NCBI GenBank assembly: GCA_036362985.1
Contig: JAYGXS010000008.1
Location: 26,699,922 to 26,763,921 of the forward strand
Length of the DNA stretch: 64,000 nt
Direction: 5' to 3'
Source of the DNA: Ligula intestinalis
Lineage: Eukaryota > Platyhelminthes > Cestoda > Diphyllobothriidea > Diphyllobothriidae
The notes beneath the pieces were generated by a model. The model saw nothing but the letters and a program-made list of their open reading frames with translations, had not been told where the DNA came from and did no database searches. This document shows, one piece after another, positions 29,665 to 41,372 of the stretch. How positions within the stretch are numbered: position 1 is the first letter of the stretch; each line of letters starts with the position of its first letter. The position numbers and the translations under genes are program-made.

Positions 29665-30269
29665 CTAAAAATACCAAAAAATCTGATTCACTTTGGAATG
29701 TATTTGAAAATCACAACTTTCTGAGCATTTGGGCAGACAATCTGAAGCGTCAGGTGGCGTATTCTCAGCCAGACTCCTGAGCTGGTGCTCAACGAACGCC
29801 ACCATGAATGCACTACCAACTGGCAGTCGGGTTCGATTTGTCCAAACCGAAATAATATAGCACAGTTAGGAACCACAATGTTTAGTCCATATTGCTATCT
29901 ACTGTATTTACTTAAGTAGGCGTTGCTGCTTATATTACATTCATGTACTCGTAAGATTTTAGCTTGCGCCTCTACACTACGGAAGTTTCAGACTTAATTC
30001 GGCTTGTTCATGTTCTACAGTAAAGAAAGGTAGGCTTAAATTATTTCCATATCAGAATGTTGAAGTAGCTAACAGCCTGGGACAAATTTGGGCTTTGAAC
30101 AGTGGCCATCAATTATCATGGGTCGTCATTTTTTGTTTGCCTGAGATGCATTTGTTAGAGGACCTACAATCTCACGAGAAGTAGATAATCTCTCCGCTAC
30201 TCTTAAGCCCAACGTCCTTGTTTGCGAGGGTATGTTAGAAAAAACTGCTATAATTTGTCTTTATATATA
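29665..30269. other. No gene recognised (intron)
   Basis: Intronic sequence between exons 4 and 5; no motif found. Confidence 0.4.
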
Positions 30270-31430
30270 ATATATTACGCTATCAACTCAACGATGCCAG
30301 GCATCACGTTCACGCTCGAAAAGGAAGCTGACAGTAAACTCCTATTTCTCGACGTCCTCGTACAGCGGAACACTGACGGAACACTCCAAACATCATTTTA
30401 CCGTAAAAAAGCACACGTGGATGTCATATTACGTTACGACAGCAACCACCTTGGTGCTCACAAACGTAGTGCCGTTACCACCCTAATCAATTGCGCAAGA
30501 ACGCATTTTTCCAGCCCCGAACACTACCAAGCTATAATCAATTATGTGTTCACACTGTTTTCAATAAACGGTTACCCCAGAGAGCTCGTTCGTCGATGAA
30601 TAAGACGAAAACAGTTAAAACAAAAAGAAAAGGAACTAGGTTGTTCTGATCAGGCGCCCAATCCAAGAATTGGGCAAACGCTTCCATGTATTAAGAACGT
30701 GTCTGAACTCGTTGAAAGACACCGGAGGTAGTATCAAATCCAAGCGATGCACAAACCATAAAATACTCTGCGAAATAAGCTTGTACACCCTACGGATAGG
30801 CTTGGCTATTTGGACAGAAAAGAGGTCATTTACAAAATCCCATGCAGCGGCTTTAATGCAGTTTATTGCGGAGTGACAGGACAATCAGTCTCCGCACGCT
30901 TACGCGAACATTAACGAGCGGTAAAAGGGCGATATCACTTGTCCGAAGTCGCCATTCACACATTAGAAACTGGACACTAATTTGCATGGGACGAAACTTG
31001 CATTGTTGGCTCTTGTCCATACAAGAAAGGCTGTGAGTTTTTAGAAGCCATCAGCTCCGACGACTCGTGCATCAACAGGCACGTCGAATTTGACGCGATG
31101 TACACCAACCTCAAGGAAGCATGGAAGAGATGGCAGCCTATCCGGACTTGAGGAAGCGAAAACCAGCCACCACTGACCGCACAATTAATTGCGATCGACA
31201 ATTGGTTCCCGACCGACCGCCTAATTACATGCGGGTGACAACATTTTCCCCCACTGACCGCACAATCACATACAGGTGACGATTATGGACTATTACCTTA
31301 CCCACTATATAACCTTGTGTTAGCCATGATTTTTAACTAACTTTTTTGTACCATTTCCATCCGTCTGACGACGACCTGGTGTGCCAGCGTCGAAAATTTA
31401 CACAATAAACCGCTGTTTTCTAAAGAACTC
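30270..31430 (+). pseudogene. Penel-like element PLE-1 copy (Penelope-like), decayed
   Basis: Frame 30222-30599 reads PGITFTLEKEADSKLLFLDV, LVQRNTDGTLQTSFYRKK, ...SINGYPRELVRR, the RT C-terminal part. It continues in other frames through an RT-EN linker (30700-30880) to the GIY-YIG region (IPCSGFNAVYCG at about 30838, LREH with a stop) and the C-terminus (SDDSCINRHVEFDAMYTNL near 31060). The 3' end has a hammerhead-like motif at 31364 and AATAAACC. The RT active site is missing. It lies in the intron between exons 4 and 5 of the minus-strand host gene. Confidence 0.8.
31364..31412 (+). ncRNA. Hammerhead-like motif of PLE-1
   Basis: Core CTGACGA (31365-31371; position 7 may be any base in hammerheads), one unpaired C, GACCTGG paired with CCAG(c)GTC around TGTG, then GAAA. 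The following ATTTACAC differs from the ACGTC of other copies, so a cleavage triplet is not obvious. Confidence 0.45.
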
Positions 31431-31639
31431 CTTCTACCAAAATATAGTATAATATTGCTGTTTTACTCCACATCAGACAACTGATCGGATGGAACGGTGG
31501 CCTGATGCTGGGAAAAGGGGCAGAGATTGAAGTCGACGGCTCAGTGCGCTTTCCTCACTATCAACAACCTGACGCGTTTTGACTATCACGACACGCTAAA
31601 AGCCGTGGATTGGACGGTTGTCCACTGACGAGATAACTC

Positions 31640-31862
31640 GGACCTCGCGGTCAACTCAGTGTGTGTTCTGTTGTGTGAGTGGCCGAATGGTGGACTGAGA
31701 GTTGTAGCCTCTATGACACTGCCAGCCAACTGGGATTTGAGCCGTCCCCATGCCCCACTTTTGCTGTCTTTTTTTAGTTATGGTGGCACCCAATGCATTG
31801 GCCTGCGACTGCTCCCATCTACGGCCTTCTTGACTCTGTCTTGTCACGGGCGAGAATGATTT
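31640..31862 (+). repeat. Dispersed repeat R3
   Basis: Shares an ordered set (CTCAGTGTGTGTTCTGT, GACACTGCCA, CTTGACTCTGTCTTGTCACG) with 62770-62975. The open frames on both strands are not conserved between copies. Confidence 0.4.
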
Positions 31863-32439
31863 AATGTATTGCTTAAGTAGCAAAAAGTTTTTATTCTAAA
31901 ATATTTTAGCCAGTGGATCCAAACTGTACATTTCAATGAAAATGCAGGTTTGCATGACATATGTGGCTGCGATTGAATGGCTTCGCAACATCGCGGCCTC
32001 CAACAAAAATCGTGCTATTTCGACCTGACCAGATTTTAGGATTCTGCTTGCCAAATGTGCTAGGAGTGTAGCCTGACCAAAGGCTAGCAACCTTGCGGGC
32101 TCTCCTGAGGATTCGTGTCTACCGCCCACTGCCACAATGATTCCTTTGTCAACAGAGAACTGCCCTCAAGGTCATATGCCTTTGGGGGGGTTGCTCCCAC
32201 GCGATGACTTTCCACACGCAATAACCTTAAACCAGGCACGCACGCACGCGAGGTTACGCACGTGCCAACTGGTCGCAGTTTCTCGAGGACCCACTTGGGT
32301 TCGCCACTTCAGGTGACAGGTAACGCGCCAAATCAGGCCACAATCGCACACGCTTGACAATCAGTCATAATCCACTGTAACCTATCAGACAGTGAGTTGC
32401 ACACGGACTGCGAGGACACCGCCAGTCCGCTTCCGGTTG

Positions 32440-32600
32440 CCGAGCCAGCAGCGAGACGGGACGTTCAGCGCAGCTGCCACCCGAGAAAGCAACTTAGGGT
32501 TTTGTACACAATAAACCCTCCTCCGGGTGGATTCCAAATTTAAGCCCTTCTTATTGCGTTCTTCCTTGGGGATTCCAAAGGGCGCAATTCTACGGTGACA
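32440..32600 (+). repeat. LTR-like repeat R2
   Basis: GAAAGCAACTTAGGGTTTTG followed by TACACAATAAACCC (polyadenylation signal) also appears, diverged, at 51290-51338 and inverted at 53710-53765. This looks like the R-U5 end of an LTR; no primer-binding site or partner LTR is certain. Confidence 0.4.
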
Positions 32601-32869
32601 CTGCATAGAAGTCAAAGTTACAACAAAATGGTTGTAGCGGAATTTTGCAATTCGAGCGCCGGGCGTATGCATAATGTGAAGAGGACAGACGATGAAGTCA
32701 ATATCCTATAGGGAAACGCTAATAAGCAGGTTTTTGCGGGTAATCGTGAGAGCCAGGTCTCATACTATATATGGCAGCAAGACCGTCGATTCTGATAATT
32801 GAAATCGTGTGTACCACAGCGTCGTGATGAGGACTTGCACACTGTCGTGACCCGCACCTGGTACGTGTA

Positions 32870-33125
32870 AGTCGTACCTGCCTCGCGGACGTTAACGCTC
32901 GCCGAGATGAAGTTAAGGATGCACTTAAGCTGATATTTCCATCTGTTATGCTTGTTGCAAAAATAGGATGTATGTCAGCCGTTGATACAATTATAGGAAT
33001 ATATTACTATAATATACTATCACCTGGTCCTAGTAAGCATGCTTACTAGAATGAGCACTCTAAGCAATGGAATATTACCACTAACAGCAGTATCCTAGTC
33101 CAAACTTAGTAAAATGTGACACAGC
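32870..33125 (+). repeat. Dispersed repeat R4, uninterrupted (empty site)
   Basis: Aligns with 4977-5105 plus 5514-5640. TATAGGAAT occurs once here (32992-33000), where the other copy has two on either side of the foldback PLE. Confidence 0.75.
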
Positions 33126-33352
33126 GTTTGGTTGACAAAGGTGAGAGGGCGGAAACAAAGGAAAGCCCTGATGTGTTTCGGGTCTCAAACATGTAGTAAC
33201 TCGGAATAGCATAAACCCAAATTCACCCTCCTTGGTGAGATCGGAGGAATATGAGCCCCAACGTTGACGTTAACTAGCGACACCTCTGACAAAATTAAGC
33301 GTCAGAAATAGTACCAGTACTACTAAGACTCAGCTACACTGATAGTCAGTAG

Positions 33353-33375
33353 AAGTAGAAGTAGTAGTAGTAGTT

Positions 33376-33409
<34 letters not shown>

Positions 33410-33413
33410 AAGT
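33353..33413 (+). repeat. (AGT)n microsatellite
   Basis: AGT/GTA triplets with a TTG and GAAGT interruptions; produces a Thr-rich frame on the minus strand that is not a gene. Confidence 0.9.
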
Positions 33414-34523
33414 AACCGTATCAGTCTCGGCCTCCATGGGCCTGTCTTCACACCTACTAGCGGTGAGTGAGGGTAGGTAGTACAGTAGTACCCACGCAAA
33501 TTCGACTGTCACTTAAAACCAATTTAGGCGGCGTTTCGCCTTGCATTGGCGAAAGCAGCCTTCGCCGAGTCCTGTTTAGTCTTCGAGACTCCAGGTGAAG
33601 GTGAAAAGTGCGGTTGACATTAACTACGTCTGCTATCACTTTAAACTACCCCCTGAGGCCGGCATCCTCTGTACCAACCTGTTGGTGCACTTGGTGGATT
33701 TCATCGAAATCGATGGTTGAACACACACTTGTAAGTAAGACGAACTATGACCTTGTCTGACCATTGTTCCCAAAGCCAGTAGGGGAGAGGAAGTGAACGC
33801 AGTCAAACGCGCAGAGAGCTGTATCAGTAAGTGATTCCCACAGAAAATCTGTGAGGATTTATCGATCCGCTTGATGAGAAAGTGTCGGCAATATGGACCA
33901 ATCAGATCTGACGATAGATCGGCTGCAGCGTGATAGCTCTCACGTGAGCCCTTTCTGTGTGATGACTCATCATGGCAGGGGAGACATTCCAAACACGGGC
34001 GGACTAGTTGTAAGTGGCAGTTGACTTTTGCTGCATCTACAGCACATACACTCTCTCTCTCCTTTATCGTCGGAGGCGGGCTCGGACGCGGGCGACCGAA
34101 GACGCCAAGCCTGAATTCAAATCTCACGGCATGACTGGTGCCTGAGCATGCATCTATGCGTTCAACCAACGCCCTCCTCCTCATGTACGTCGTTTTTTTA
34201 ACTGGAAGCACAACCCAAATAACGCCTGCCAGGTCTGTCTGATCTGGCCCTCGCGGTCAGTTGAGGGGACACATGGGAGAATAGATGCGCACGAAAAAGA
34301 CACAGGCAGCTTCCGGTGTCCGTGTAAAGTGTTCGGTTCCGTTCGACAGTCGCCTACTCACGTCGGTTGTCTCCATTTGTAGGTCTTTCAGTTTGTCTAT
34401 CTGATTTGCCTCATACTGCAGCACTTAAGATGCATTCTGTCAGTTTAGTAGTCAGCAACAGGACCAGCAATAATAGTAAGGTATGCAGCAGATGTTTACA
34501 ATGTGGTACACTGTTAACATTAC
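33414..34523. other. No gene supported
   Basis: The longest frame (33636-34211 minus, 191 aa) has no recognised domain. Its 33658-33720 part is similar to 25560-25620 (CACCAACNTG...TCGAAAT-GATGGT), suggesting repeat origin. The interval is intronic to the minus-strand host gene only in part. Confidence 0.4.
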
Positions 34524-34595
34524 CCAGGGTGTAGAGAGCGAATGCAATAAGAAAGATGTAGATAAGGACGAAGGCTGTCAGCATCTCGGGAAGCC
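34524..34595 (-). CDS. GPR180/TMEM145-like gene, exon 4 (first membrane helix)
   Basis: Acceptor cttacttcag before 34595, donor GTAATG after 34524. Two bases complete a codon, then LPEMLTAFVLIYIFLIAFAL and YTL plus one base. A single hydrophobic helix of about 20 residues, placed where the family has its first transmembrane segment after the luminal domain. In-phase with exons 3 (phase 1) and 5 (phase 1). Relative to TMEM145 the linker between luminal domain and helix is short, so a small exon may be missing. Confidence 0.72.
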
Positions 34596-34974
34596 CTGAA
34601 GTAAGCAAAATATAAATGTAAAAGAAAATAAGTTTATAGTGGACACGCTAAACACGAATTCTTGTTTGTTTTCATTTCAATAATTAACAGAACTAGGGCT
34701 ATGTTGACAAGGAAATGTATGCATTTTATTAACACTCATGAACTCTATTGATGTCTTCGAACTGAAGCGGATGGATTTATGTTTTCAAATTTTTTCTTTC
34801 GGCTTTCATTCTTTGCTTTGGTGAATGAAGTTAACTGATGCTAAGAAACCTGCCGTTCTGTCTCATTCGTAGCCAAAAGCAGTGAATTACTGGATAATGC
34901 CAACCGGATTTTATACAATGAACACGATGAGAGGATCTATGCTGACTACTTTTGAATGGTTTTAAACAGTAATT

Positions 34975-35245
34975 AGGCGCTCGTTGATGAACGTTCACCA
35001 GTCGAGTCAAGTTAGCGAGTTCCGTTAGCGATCGGTGAACGTTCACTAACGACTGTCAGTATATCCTGATCTAAAGGAGCTCGTGGCTGAACGATTAAAG
35101 CGTTAGACTTTTGATCAAAAAGGTCGTGATTTCGAGCCTCGGGTGGCGTTCCACTTGGGGCTGGATACAACTGGCTGACGACGCGGACTACACAAGAAAC
35201 GTTCATTTCAGTCTCCTTTGTCTTTGCGGTCAATAATATCTGCCT
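34975..35245 (+). repeat. tRNA-derived SINE (family A), first of a tandem pair
   Basis: TCGTGGCTGAACGATTAAAG (A box), GACTTTTGATCAAAAAGGTC, GTGATTTCGAGCCTCGGGTG (B box), CCACTTGGGGCTGGATACAA. It contains the GTGAACGTTCACT-type palindrome at about 35035. Confidence 0.75.
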
Positions 35246-35289
35246 GGATTACTAGCCGCTACGGCTGCTGTCACGGCCCGAGAAATGAG

Positions 35290-35530
35290 ACCCAAGGCAG
35301 AGCAGTAAAAGTGAGTTCCGTTAACTGTCAATGATCATTCATCAACGAGTGTTGATATGTCTTAATCTAAACTGACAGGACAACGCGCTCGCGGCTCAAT
35401 GGTTAGAGCGTTAGACTTCTGATCAAAAGGTCTAGAGTTCGAGCCTCGGATGGTGTACTAATTTTTTTCGGCGGCAAAAACTCGCCGACGACGGCTAAGA
35501 AGCCGGTTGCCAGCAAGTCTAACAGTTATT
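35290..35530 (+). repeat. tRNA-derived SINE (family A), second of a tandem pair
   Basis: CTCGCGGCTCAATGGTTAGA (A box), GTTAGACTTCTGATCAAAAG, AGAGTTCGAGCCTCGGATGG (B box). One of the best-preserved bodies in the window, but the surrounding repeat and lack of a clear terminator argue against a tRNA gene. Confidence 0.75.
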
Positions 35531-36177
35531 AGGCTTCAAAGGGACCACCGACTCCGATGGTGAGTTTAGAATGTTATGATGACTTGTCTAATGAAAACTA
35601 TACTGGTAATGAGGTCTGGCATAACTAAAAATACTTCTCGTTGTTAAAACAAGAGGGCTCTGAGACCGTCTACCGACTACTTTCAATTCCCATTTCATTG
35701 TTCGCGTTGGCACGCGAGTCGACTGAACCCTGAAACTCGAGATAAAAGCACTTTATGATGGCCACACAGGCAAAAGTGCTGTTTCAACGGTTTGGCTGTG
35801 GGCTGCACTTTAAAGCCTCCCTCTCCTCCTCGACTGCCGCTCACACACTCGCTACTGAGCGTCAGGTTACGCTCCGGGGAGGACTTAAATTTATTTCGAC
35901 AAAGGTCAGTATTTTATTTGATGCGGACGAATTTCGATGAGTTATGAGCGACAGTCTGTGAATGTAAAACAAAATAGCTAGCTGTGTTAGCCATAAAATT
36001 AAATTCCGGTCGTATTAAACAGAAGGACATGTACTTTGGATTTGTGCAACTGCGGCCTGTAGTCATTTAAGTTGATTAAATGAACCTGCGGTCGATGAGG
36101 GTACTTGCTGTGCAGGTTTAATATGCTAAAGGAAACTATTAATCGCCGAAGTACAGACCGATTTCTAATTACAACAC

Positions 36178-36277
36178 TTTTTGTTAAATTATGGATCATA
36201 TAGCGAAAATGAGCTTCGTTGCCAGCGGACATGCATTTTCCATACCAGTGCATAAAACTTGAATTACAGCCACGACG
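36178..36277 (-). CDS. GPR180/TMEM145-like gene, exon 3
   Basis: Acceptor tactgtcag before 36277; a weak donor GTGTTG after 36178. It encodes RRGCNSSFMHWYGKCMSAGN, EAHFRYMIHNLTK plus one base. The matching part of TMEM145 is a tryptophan/tyrosine motif, then a cysteine, a G-rich turn, an aromatic-Y stretch and L-T/N (SKCGGDG...LEYEMVLTNG). Phases fit exon 2 (0) and exon 4 (needs one base). The weak donor makes the exact end less certain than the other exons. Confidence 0.58.
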
Positions 36278-36499
36278 CTGACAGTAGGATCAGGGGTAGG
36301 CGTCAACTGGATTTAAGTGTTCCAGGTGGCCCTACTTGGTAAGCAGAATCTGAGACTTGGAAATACGGATGATGCATACCAGCAAAGCAAATGCTATTTT
36401 ATAAATTATTTGATCGTTATACGTTGGGGAACTTTTGTTAACGCCTTCAGGCACAAAAAAGACACAGGCGCATTAAAGGAACAGTAACTAAAATGCGCT

Positions 36500-37740
36500 T
36501 TTATTATGCAGTTTGTTTTTGACAACCAACAATCTACAAAAATCGACGACGTCGCTATGGGTTTTCCTCTTGGACTTCTCTTGGCTAATATATTCATGGG
36601 AAAGCTGGAGAAATTTTACTTCAGCAAGCAGATTAATGAATTAAAACACTACGGTCGCAATGTTGTTGACATCTTTGCCATCACTCCAACAGAATTTGAT
36701 GTAGATGCGCTCCTAAATACTGCCAAACAAGTACACCCCCCAGCACGTTCACATTGGAGGCAGGTTCACTCTCCTTCCTGGACGTCCTCCTATGTAGAAG
36801 ACCAGACGCTAATTTTCGAGGGAGCGTTTATCAAATGTAAATCTGGTCCGTACAGTATGCAAACTTTAAAAATTTCGTACCGTGCATCAGAAACGTAATT
36901 TAGTCCGCTGCTTATCACAATTGGCTAGAAGAATTTGGCTGGCAGACACTACCGACATGGAAGTCAAGAAAATCCAAGATCTGCTTCGTGAGAACGTATA
37001 TCCTGACCGATTAATTAAAGAGAATTTGGTGGAGAGAGAAATAAAACCCATCATTCTCACTGTTGAAACGAAGATGCTCTTCCTCAAGGTGCGCTTTCAA
37101 GAGGATGCAACAAATGAACTCCTGAAAAGACGCCTTAACCAAGTCGTGAAACGAATCTTCCCAGCAGCGAGAGTTTGCGAAGTACCCTCAACCAACCCAG
37201 TCCTGCACGAGGAAGGTAAGAATAGTTTGCCGGATCAGACAGATCCATGTGTATTTACTCATTTAAGTGCCCCTGTGGAGCAGCTAATATCGGTAGCACG
37301 AGTCGCCGTTCATCAAAAAGAATACTGGAACACCCCTTGGCTTGGATGAAACAGATGAATTCAGAAGCATCGTGTGGACCCTACCGAAGCCTTTAAGGTA
37401 ACTTATAAGGTCTCACCTAAGTTCCTGAGTCAGAATTTGCTAGCAACAGCAGAAGCAACGGCGATCCGGTTGAGGAGGCCGGTTTTGTGCGTGCAAAAGA
37501 ACCTCCTGCAAGCTCCGGGCTTGGCATGGCCAATGATAACAATAGTGCCTGCATATTTCCGTGCTTTCTCCCCCTTCAACCCTCCCTCCCCTGTCCGGAT
37601 TCAGCAAACCCTCACTGCCTCGTAACCAGCCGAACACTCTCGATCCCAATCCCAACCCATCCCCTCCTTGATGCAAATTATCACCCGCATGTTACGTTTT
37701 ACCCCCTTCCTATATAAATGTAATGGTCCACACAGAAGTT
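36500..37740 (+). pseudogene. Penelope-like element PLE-2 copy, RT and GIY-YIG, decayed
   Basis: RT blocks: MQFVFDNQQSTKIDDVAMGF, PLGLLLANIFMGKLEKFYF, then NVVDIFAITPTEFDVDALL, in which the catalytic YVDD has decayed. Frame 36882-37349 holds a linker (DLLRENVYPDRLIKENL) and KRRLNQVVKRIFPAARV; the GIY-YIG segment appears near 37240 (CVFTHLSAPV in one frame, SCGAxxIGSTSR-like in another). The C-terminus is EAFKVTYKVSP (37385). Several frameshifts. The 3' end (37690-37740) matches 2160-2300. Confidence 0.8.
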
Positions 37741-37869
37741 ACCGAAAGCTACGTATGCTCGCCAAATACTCTTCTGAATTCTTTGATGGGAATATTTGTA
37801 GATCTAACTACAGAAAAACCAAAGCATCATAGGGATAAGGTTGAAAAGCAACGCTCTGACTGACCATAT

Positions 37870-38215
37870 GGTTGATTCCGGACCCAAACGAAGCCTTCAA
37901 GTTGATTTATGAGGTTCCACCTAACTACCCCAAAGTCCCCGAGGTCAACGTTTTCTAGCAACAGCAGAAGCAACCACTATTCGGTTGAGGAAACTGGTTT
38001 TTGCTTTCTGCTCCCCTTCCCCCCTCCCACGGTCCGGCTCCAACAAACCCTCATCGCCGCGCAACAAGCTGCCTCTTATCGATTCCCAACCGCACATCTC
38101 CAATTCTAATGTAATACTGAACGTAATTGCCGATATGTTTACCTTGTATCCCCTCCCCATACAAATGAAATGGTCCGATGAGAATTTATTGAAAGCCTAG
38201 GTTTGCGCGTCAACT
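37870..38215 (+). pseudogene. PLE-2 C-terminal fragment, tandem after the previous copy
   Basis: ATTCCGGACCCAAACGAAGC, CTTCAAGTTGATTTATGAGG and AGCAACAGCAGAAGCAACCA repeat the end of the copy just upstream, followed by the same type of 3' sequence (CATACAAATGAAATGGTCC). Same orientation as 36500-37740: a partial direct repeat typical of PLE arrays. Confidence 0.65.
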
Positions 38216-39629
38216 ACTCTGCTAAACATTAATAGTTTACAGCTTGACTCAAAACCACGGTACATTTCGTATGTCATTAACTACAAATGTTAGTTAACAT
38301 GGCTCGCTTTGCTAAAAAGACTGACGACTTGAGTGGTTTATATGACAGCTTAACCTACCAACATAGTCCTAAGCAGTAAAGGTAAATAAGATAAAAGCCC
38401 AAAATACCTGCGTTTAGTAAGCTTTTGGTCGTTCAGAAGCTCATGGAATCATCAATAGAAGGTAACTTCCCTTCTGCGCTAATTCGGAGTACCCTTGCTC
38501 TCAACATGCATAACCTTGTCCCTGATTAGTAGTATATAACAGTTTCACTATGTTGGCTTTAGAACACTGAATCAAATTGCCGTCTTACGGATAGTTCGAA
38601 TATGTCCCTGCCTTTTCTACGAACAACTTGAACCACAATCTTTTGTTGATCTTGTTGCATTTAGAGACGGCCTTATACAGATTAAATCAGTTTCGACAAC
38701 AGATGTGATTAAACATTTGGCATTCTCACTGGTTTAGCTGTCAAAAATTTAACTATAATTTTTTCAGTCACTCATTTTTGCATGCCTAGCATAGAAATGT
38801 TTAACATTAGGAAGTGGAGTGGATTCAATAAGGGTTCAGAAATTGCAGTTTAACTGTTTGTCAGTGGCTTCTTAATCGTGAATGATATTGCCTTCATTCA
38901 ATGTTGCAGTAAACCATGCCTTTTACTAAATAAAGGGATTTTTACAGCCTTTTATAGCTACCGGTTTGTTGCCTTTAAGGCCTAACGAAGATTTTGATTG
39001 TTGGCGTAATTTGTGTTTTCTTTATAACCCTGCAATATACACAAAAGTTAGCATGCTCCCTTGTATATATACTCCTATATATTATTATGCCAGAATTCGG
39101 AACTTACTCTGCTGGTCTAGGGACAAGTACCTGTCCAGTTGAGTTGTAGGTGGTCCATTTTCGAAAGATATCTTGAAGAAAACTGTACTCGCCTAACGCA
39201 TAAGGAAGTAAGAAAAAACAATAAATTACTTGCAAGGCCATAAAAATGAACACGAACGATTATATATCGAAGATCAGGGAAGACAAATAAAAAACCGTCC
39301 TCTAAGTTGAGTCACAATGTGTGCAGCTTATGAAATAATTTTCAACATTTTAGTCCTGGTGTCATTTGAACATAAACATGAAGCTGCCTCCGATCCTTTT
39401 GAGTTTACTCAAGCGGCTTTTTGGAATTTAAGCACAAACTAAAGCGTACTATAAAATGGATATTTGTTGATGTGTTCTACACTGAACAGAGGTATGCCTT
39501 ACTGAACGTATGGCATAGAAGCATGACTGTTTCGCAGTGTTTTCTTTAGGCAGAGACATAATATAAAATCATGTTTTTATTCTTTTACTTCTAGCACAGA
39601 CATTTTGAGTTCAAGGTGCATAAACGTAC
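38216..39629. other. No gene recognised (intron)
   Basis: AT-rich intronic sequence between exons 2 and 3; no repeat or structured element found. Confidence 0.4.
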
Positions 39630-39731
39630 ATTATTTTCACCACAGTAGATGGAACCAACCGTTATCCAAGACAATGATATATTTTTCAACAGAATTTTTC
39701 CCTTTACACAGGGAAACCGGGTCTGAGTCGC
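39630..39731 (-). CDS. GPR180/TMEM145-like gene, exon 2
   Basis: Acceptor gccattctcag before 39731, donor GTACGT after 39630. It encodes ATQTRFPCVKGKILLKNISL and SWITVGSIYCGENN, 34 codons, phase 0 at both ends. TMEM145 has here a cysteine, a stretch ending N-x-V/I-I-N-L-T, then an aromatic segment with SGC. Spacing of the two cysteines and of the NISL/INLT motif agrees. The exon might continue a little past GENN (VRLCTLNSK also resembles the family), so the donor is moderately certain. Part of the luminal/extracellular domain. Confidence 0.65.
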
Positions 39732-41263
39732 CTGAGAATGGCAGGTATATCTTTGCGTAATCGGTATATCGATAAACGTCATATGCTTTGAGGAGAGGAT
39801 TGCATTGTCTTCGTAAAGTTTGCAGACCTAAAAGTAAATAGCCAAAAACAAATGCTTGTGCAACAGCGCAATATGAAACCCTTTAATAAGTAAAAATTTT
39901 TAGATGTCACAGCATATATGTCTTTGCGACTAATCGCATAAGTACTCTAATTTTGAAAGCCTACTACTGGTCAGACGTTTTTTATAATGTTTAAAGACCC
40001 TAATTGCCACCAATTTAATTATCAATTGAGACACGGTTTGCTTTTGGTTATTCATTCGTATATATTTTCTGCCTGATCTGTTTGCATACACTTAGCTGTT
40101 GTGGATCCGGAAACGCATGTCTCAAAGATTGACTGTGTTGTTTGTCAATTTGCCCTCAACTTATGAATGGTTTAGTGAAAAGCAAGAGAGGCACCCCAAT
40201 TATATGGCCTCGCAAGCAGTCGGTTTACATGCCCGCTGTCACGTTCCCCTTAGCCATAGATGTCGATACGGGTGATCGATGGTTGTAATTTAGCCCAAAA
40301 TTGTCACTTATATAAGTTTGTCCATTAACGCGATTCCTTTGCTTCCTGAACGATTGGATGTATGTTATTTTAAAGATATTGTAGTACTCGAAAATCATTC
40401 AAGATAACCGAACTTTCATTAAAATTACGATCGACATTTAAAAATAAGAGATTTTCATCCAGAAATATATCGTGCCCGAATTCAGTAATGGTGTTTAAAC
40501 TGTACAGTAAAAAATATTTGATTACACATCGATATCAATAAAAAGCGCCAATATGAAACAAAAGCGACGAAATTCGAAGTTCATATGTGAATTTTTCATC
40601 AAACAATACTCTACGTGCTGGCAAGTATGTTTCGGAATAAGCATTCCATTGATCCCATTGCTCAGATGCATTGTCAATTTCCAAACTGTATTTATAAAGC
40701 CCTAAATTCATACTTGCTCTGCACTATTAGCATAGACCTGACAATGAAGATGGCAAGTTTGCGAAATAAAAAATATCAAGCATGCATTTTCTGTAATTAC
40801 ACAATGAGAGGAAATCCAATTGAGAGACGTTAACCCGGAGTTAGCAGGACGTCTAACTCCAGCGATTTGGTGCATCGTATTATTATTTGGGCTTCTCGCA
40901 TAGATTCAAGCACTTCCTACACAGCAGTTGGTATTGTGCCTAATAGCACAACAAAAAATAACTCTGTCAGCACAAATGGACTGAGAAATCCGGGGATGAA
41001 TAATTTTGATTAACGAACTATATGTACAGCATCCATTTATCAAAATCTACTTTTTATCAATAAATTATTAATCACGTTGTCCCCTAATATAGTAATCAAC
41101 ATGGAGACTTAAAAATGAGACAATGGGAGCATTCCACTGTGAAACCATTCCTTTCGTAGACGGGGGAACGTATGGAAATCCCCGTCCTCACCCTTGCCAA
41201 AATAGACGGAGCTGCCGCCCGGGAATATTTTGGCATATTAAATAGTAAAATATGCAGACTTAC
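39732..41263. other. No gene recognised (intron)
   Basis: AT-rich intron between exons 1 and 2; the 72-aa plus frame at 40615-40833 has no motif. Confidence 0.4.
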
Positions 41264-41372
41264 GTTGCTTCCAGTTAATTTATGTTCCCAAAGCACAGTC
41301 TGTGTCTTGATAAGAAATATTTTGTGTCCATCTGTCGGTATGAATCTAGATATTTCATAGTTTAAATATCCA
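41264..41372 (-). CDS. GPR180/TMEM145-like gene, exon 1 of those recognised
   Basis: Strong acceptor (tttctcctcaaacag) before 41372 and strong donor GTAAGT after 41264. It encodes, after one base, GYLNYEISRFIPTDG, HKIFLIKTQTVLW, EHKLTGSN. The N-terminal luminal domain of TMEM145 has GRLDFRF, a short loop, then a hydrophobic strand and a P/W region; the G-x-L-x-F/Y pattern and strand order agree. Because the exon starts in phase 2, at least one upstream exon with the signal peptide is expected above 41372; not identified. Confidence 0.68.

Noticed and set aside
33330..33512. Thr-rich minus-strand protein
   Set aside because: Product of the AGT microsatellite.
33636..34211. 191-aa minus-strand open frame
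   Set aside because: No recognised domain, start region shared with 25560-25620, no splice or promoter context.
35386..35455. Apparent tRNA gene (good A and B boxes)
   Set aside because: The same body with the same flanks recurs many times in the window, with damaged stems in most copies: it is SINE family A.
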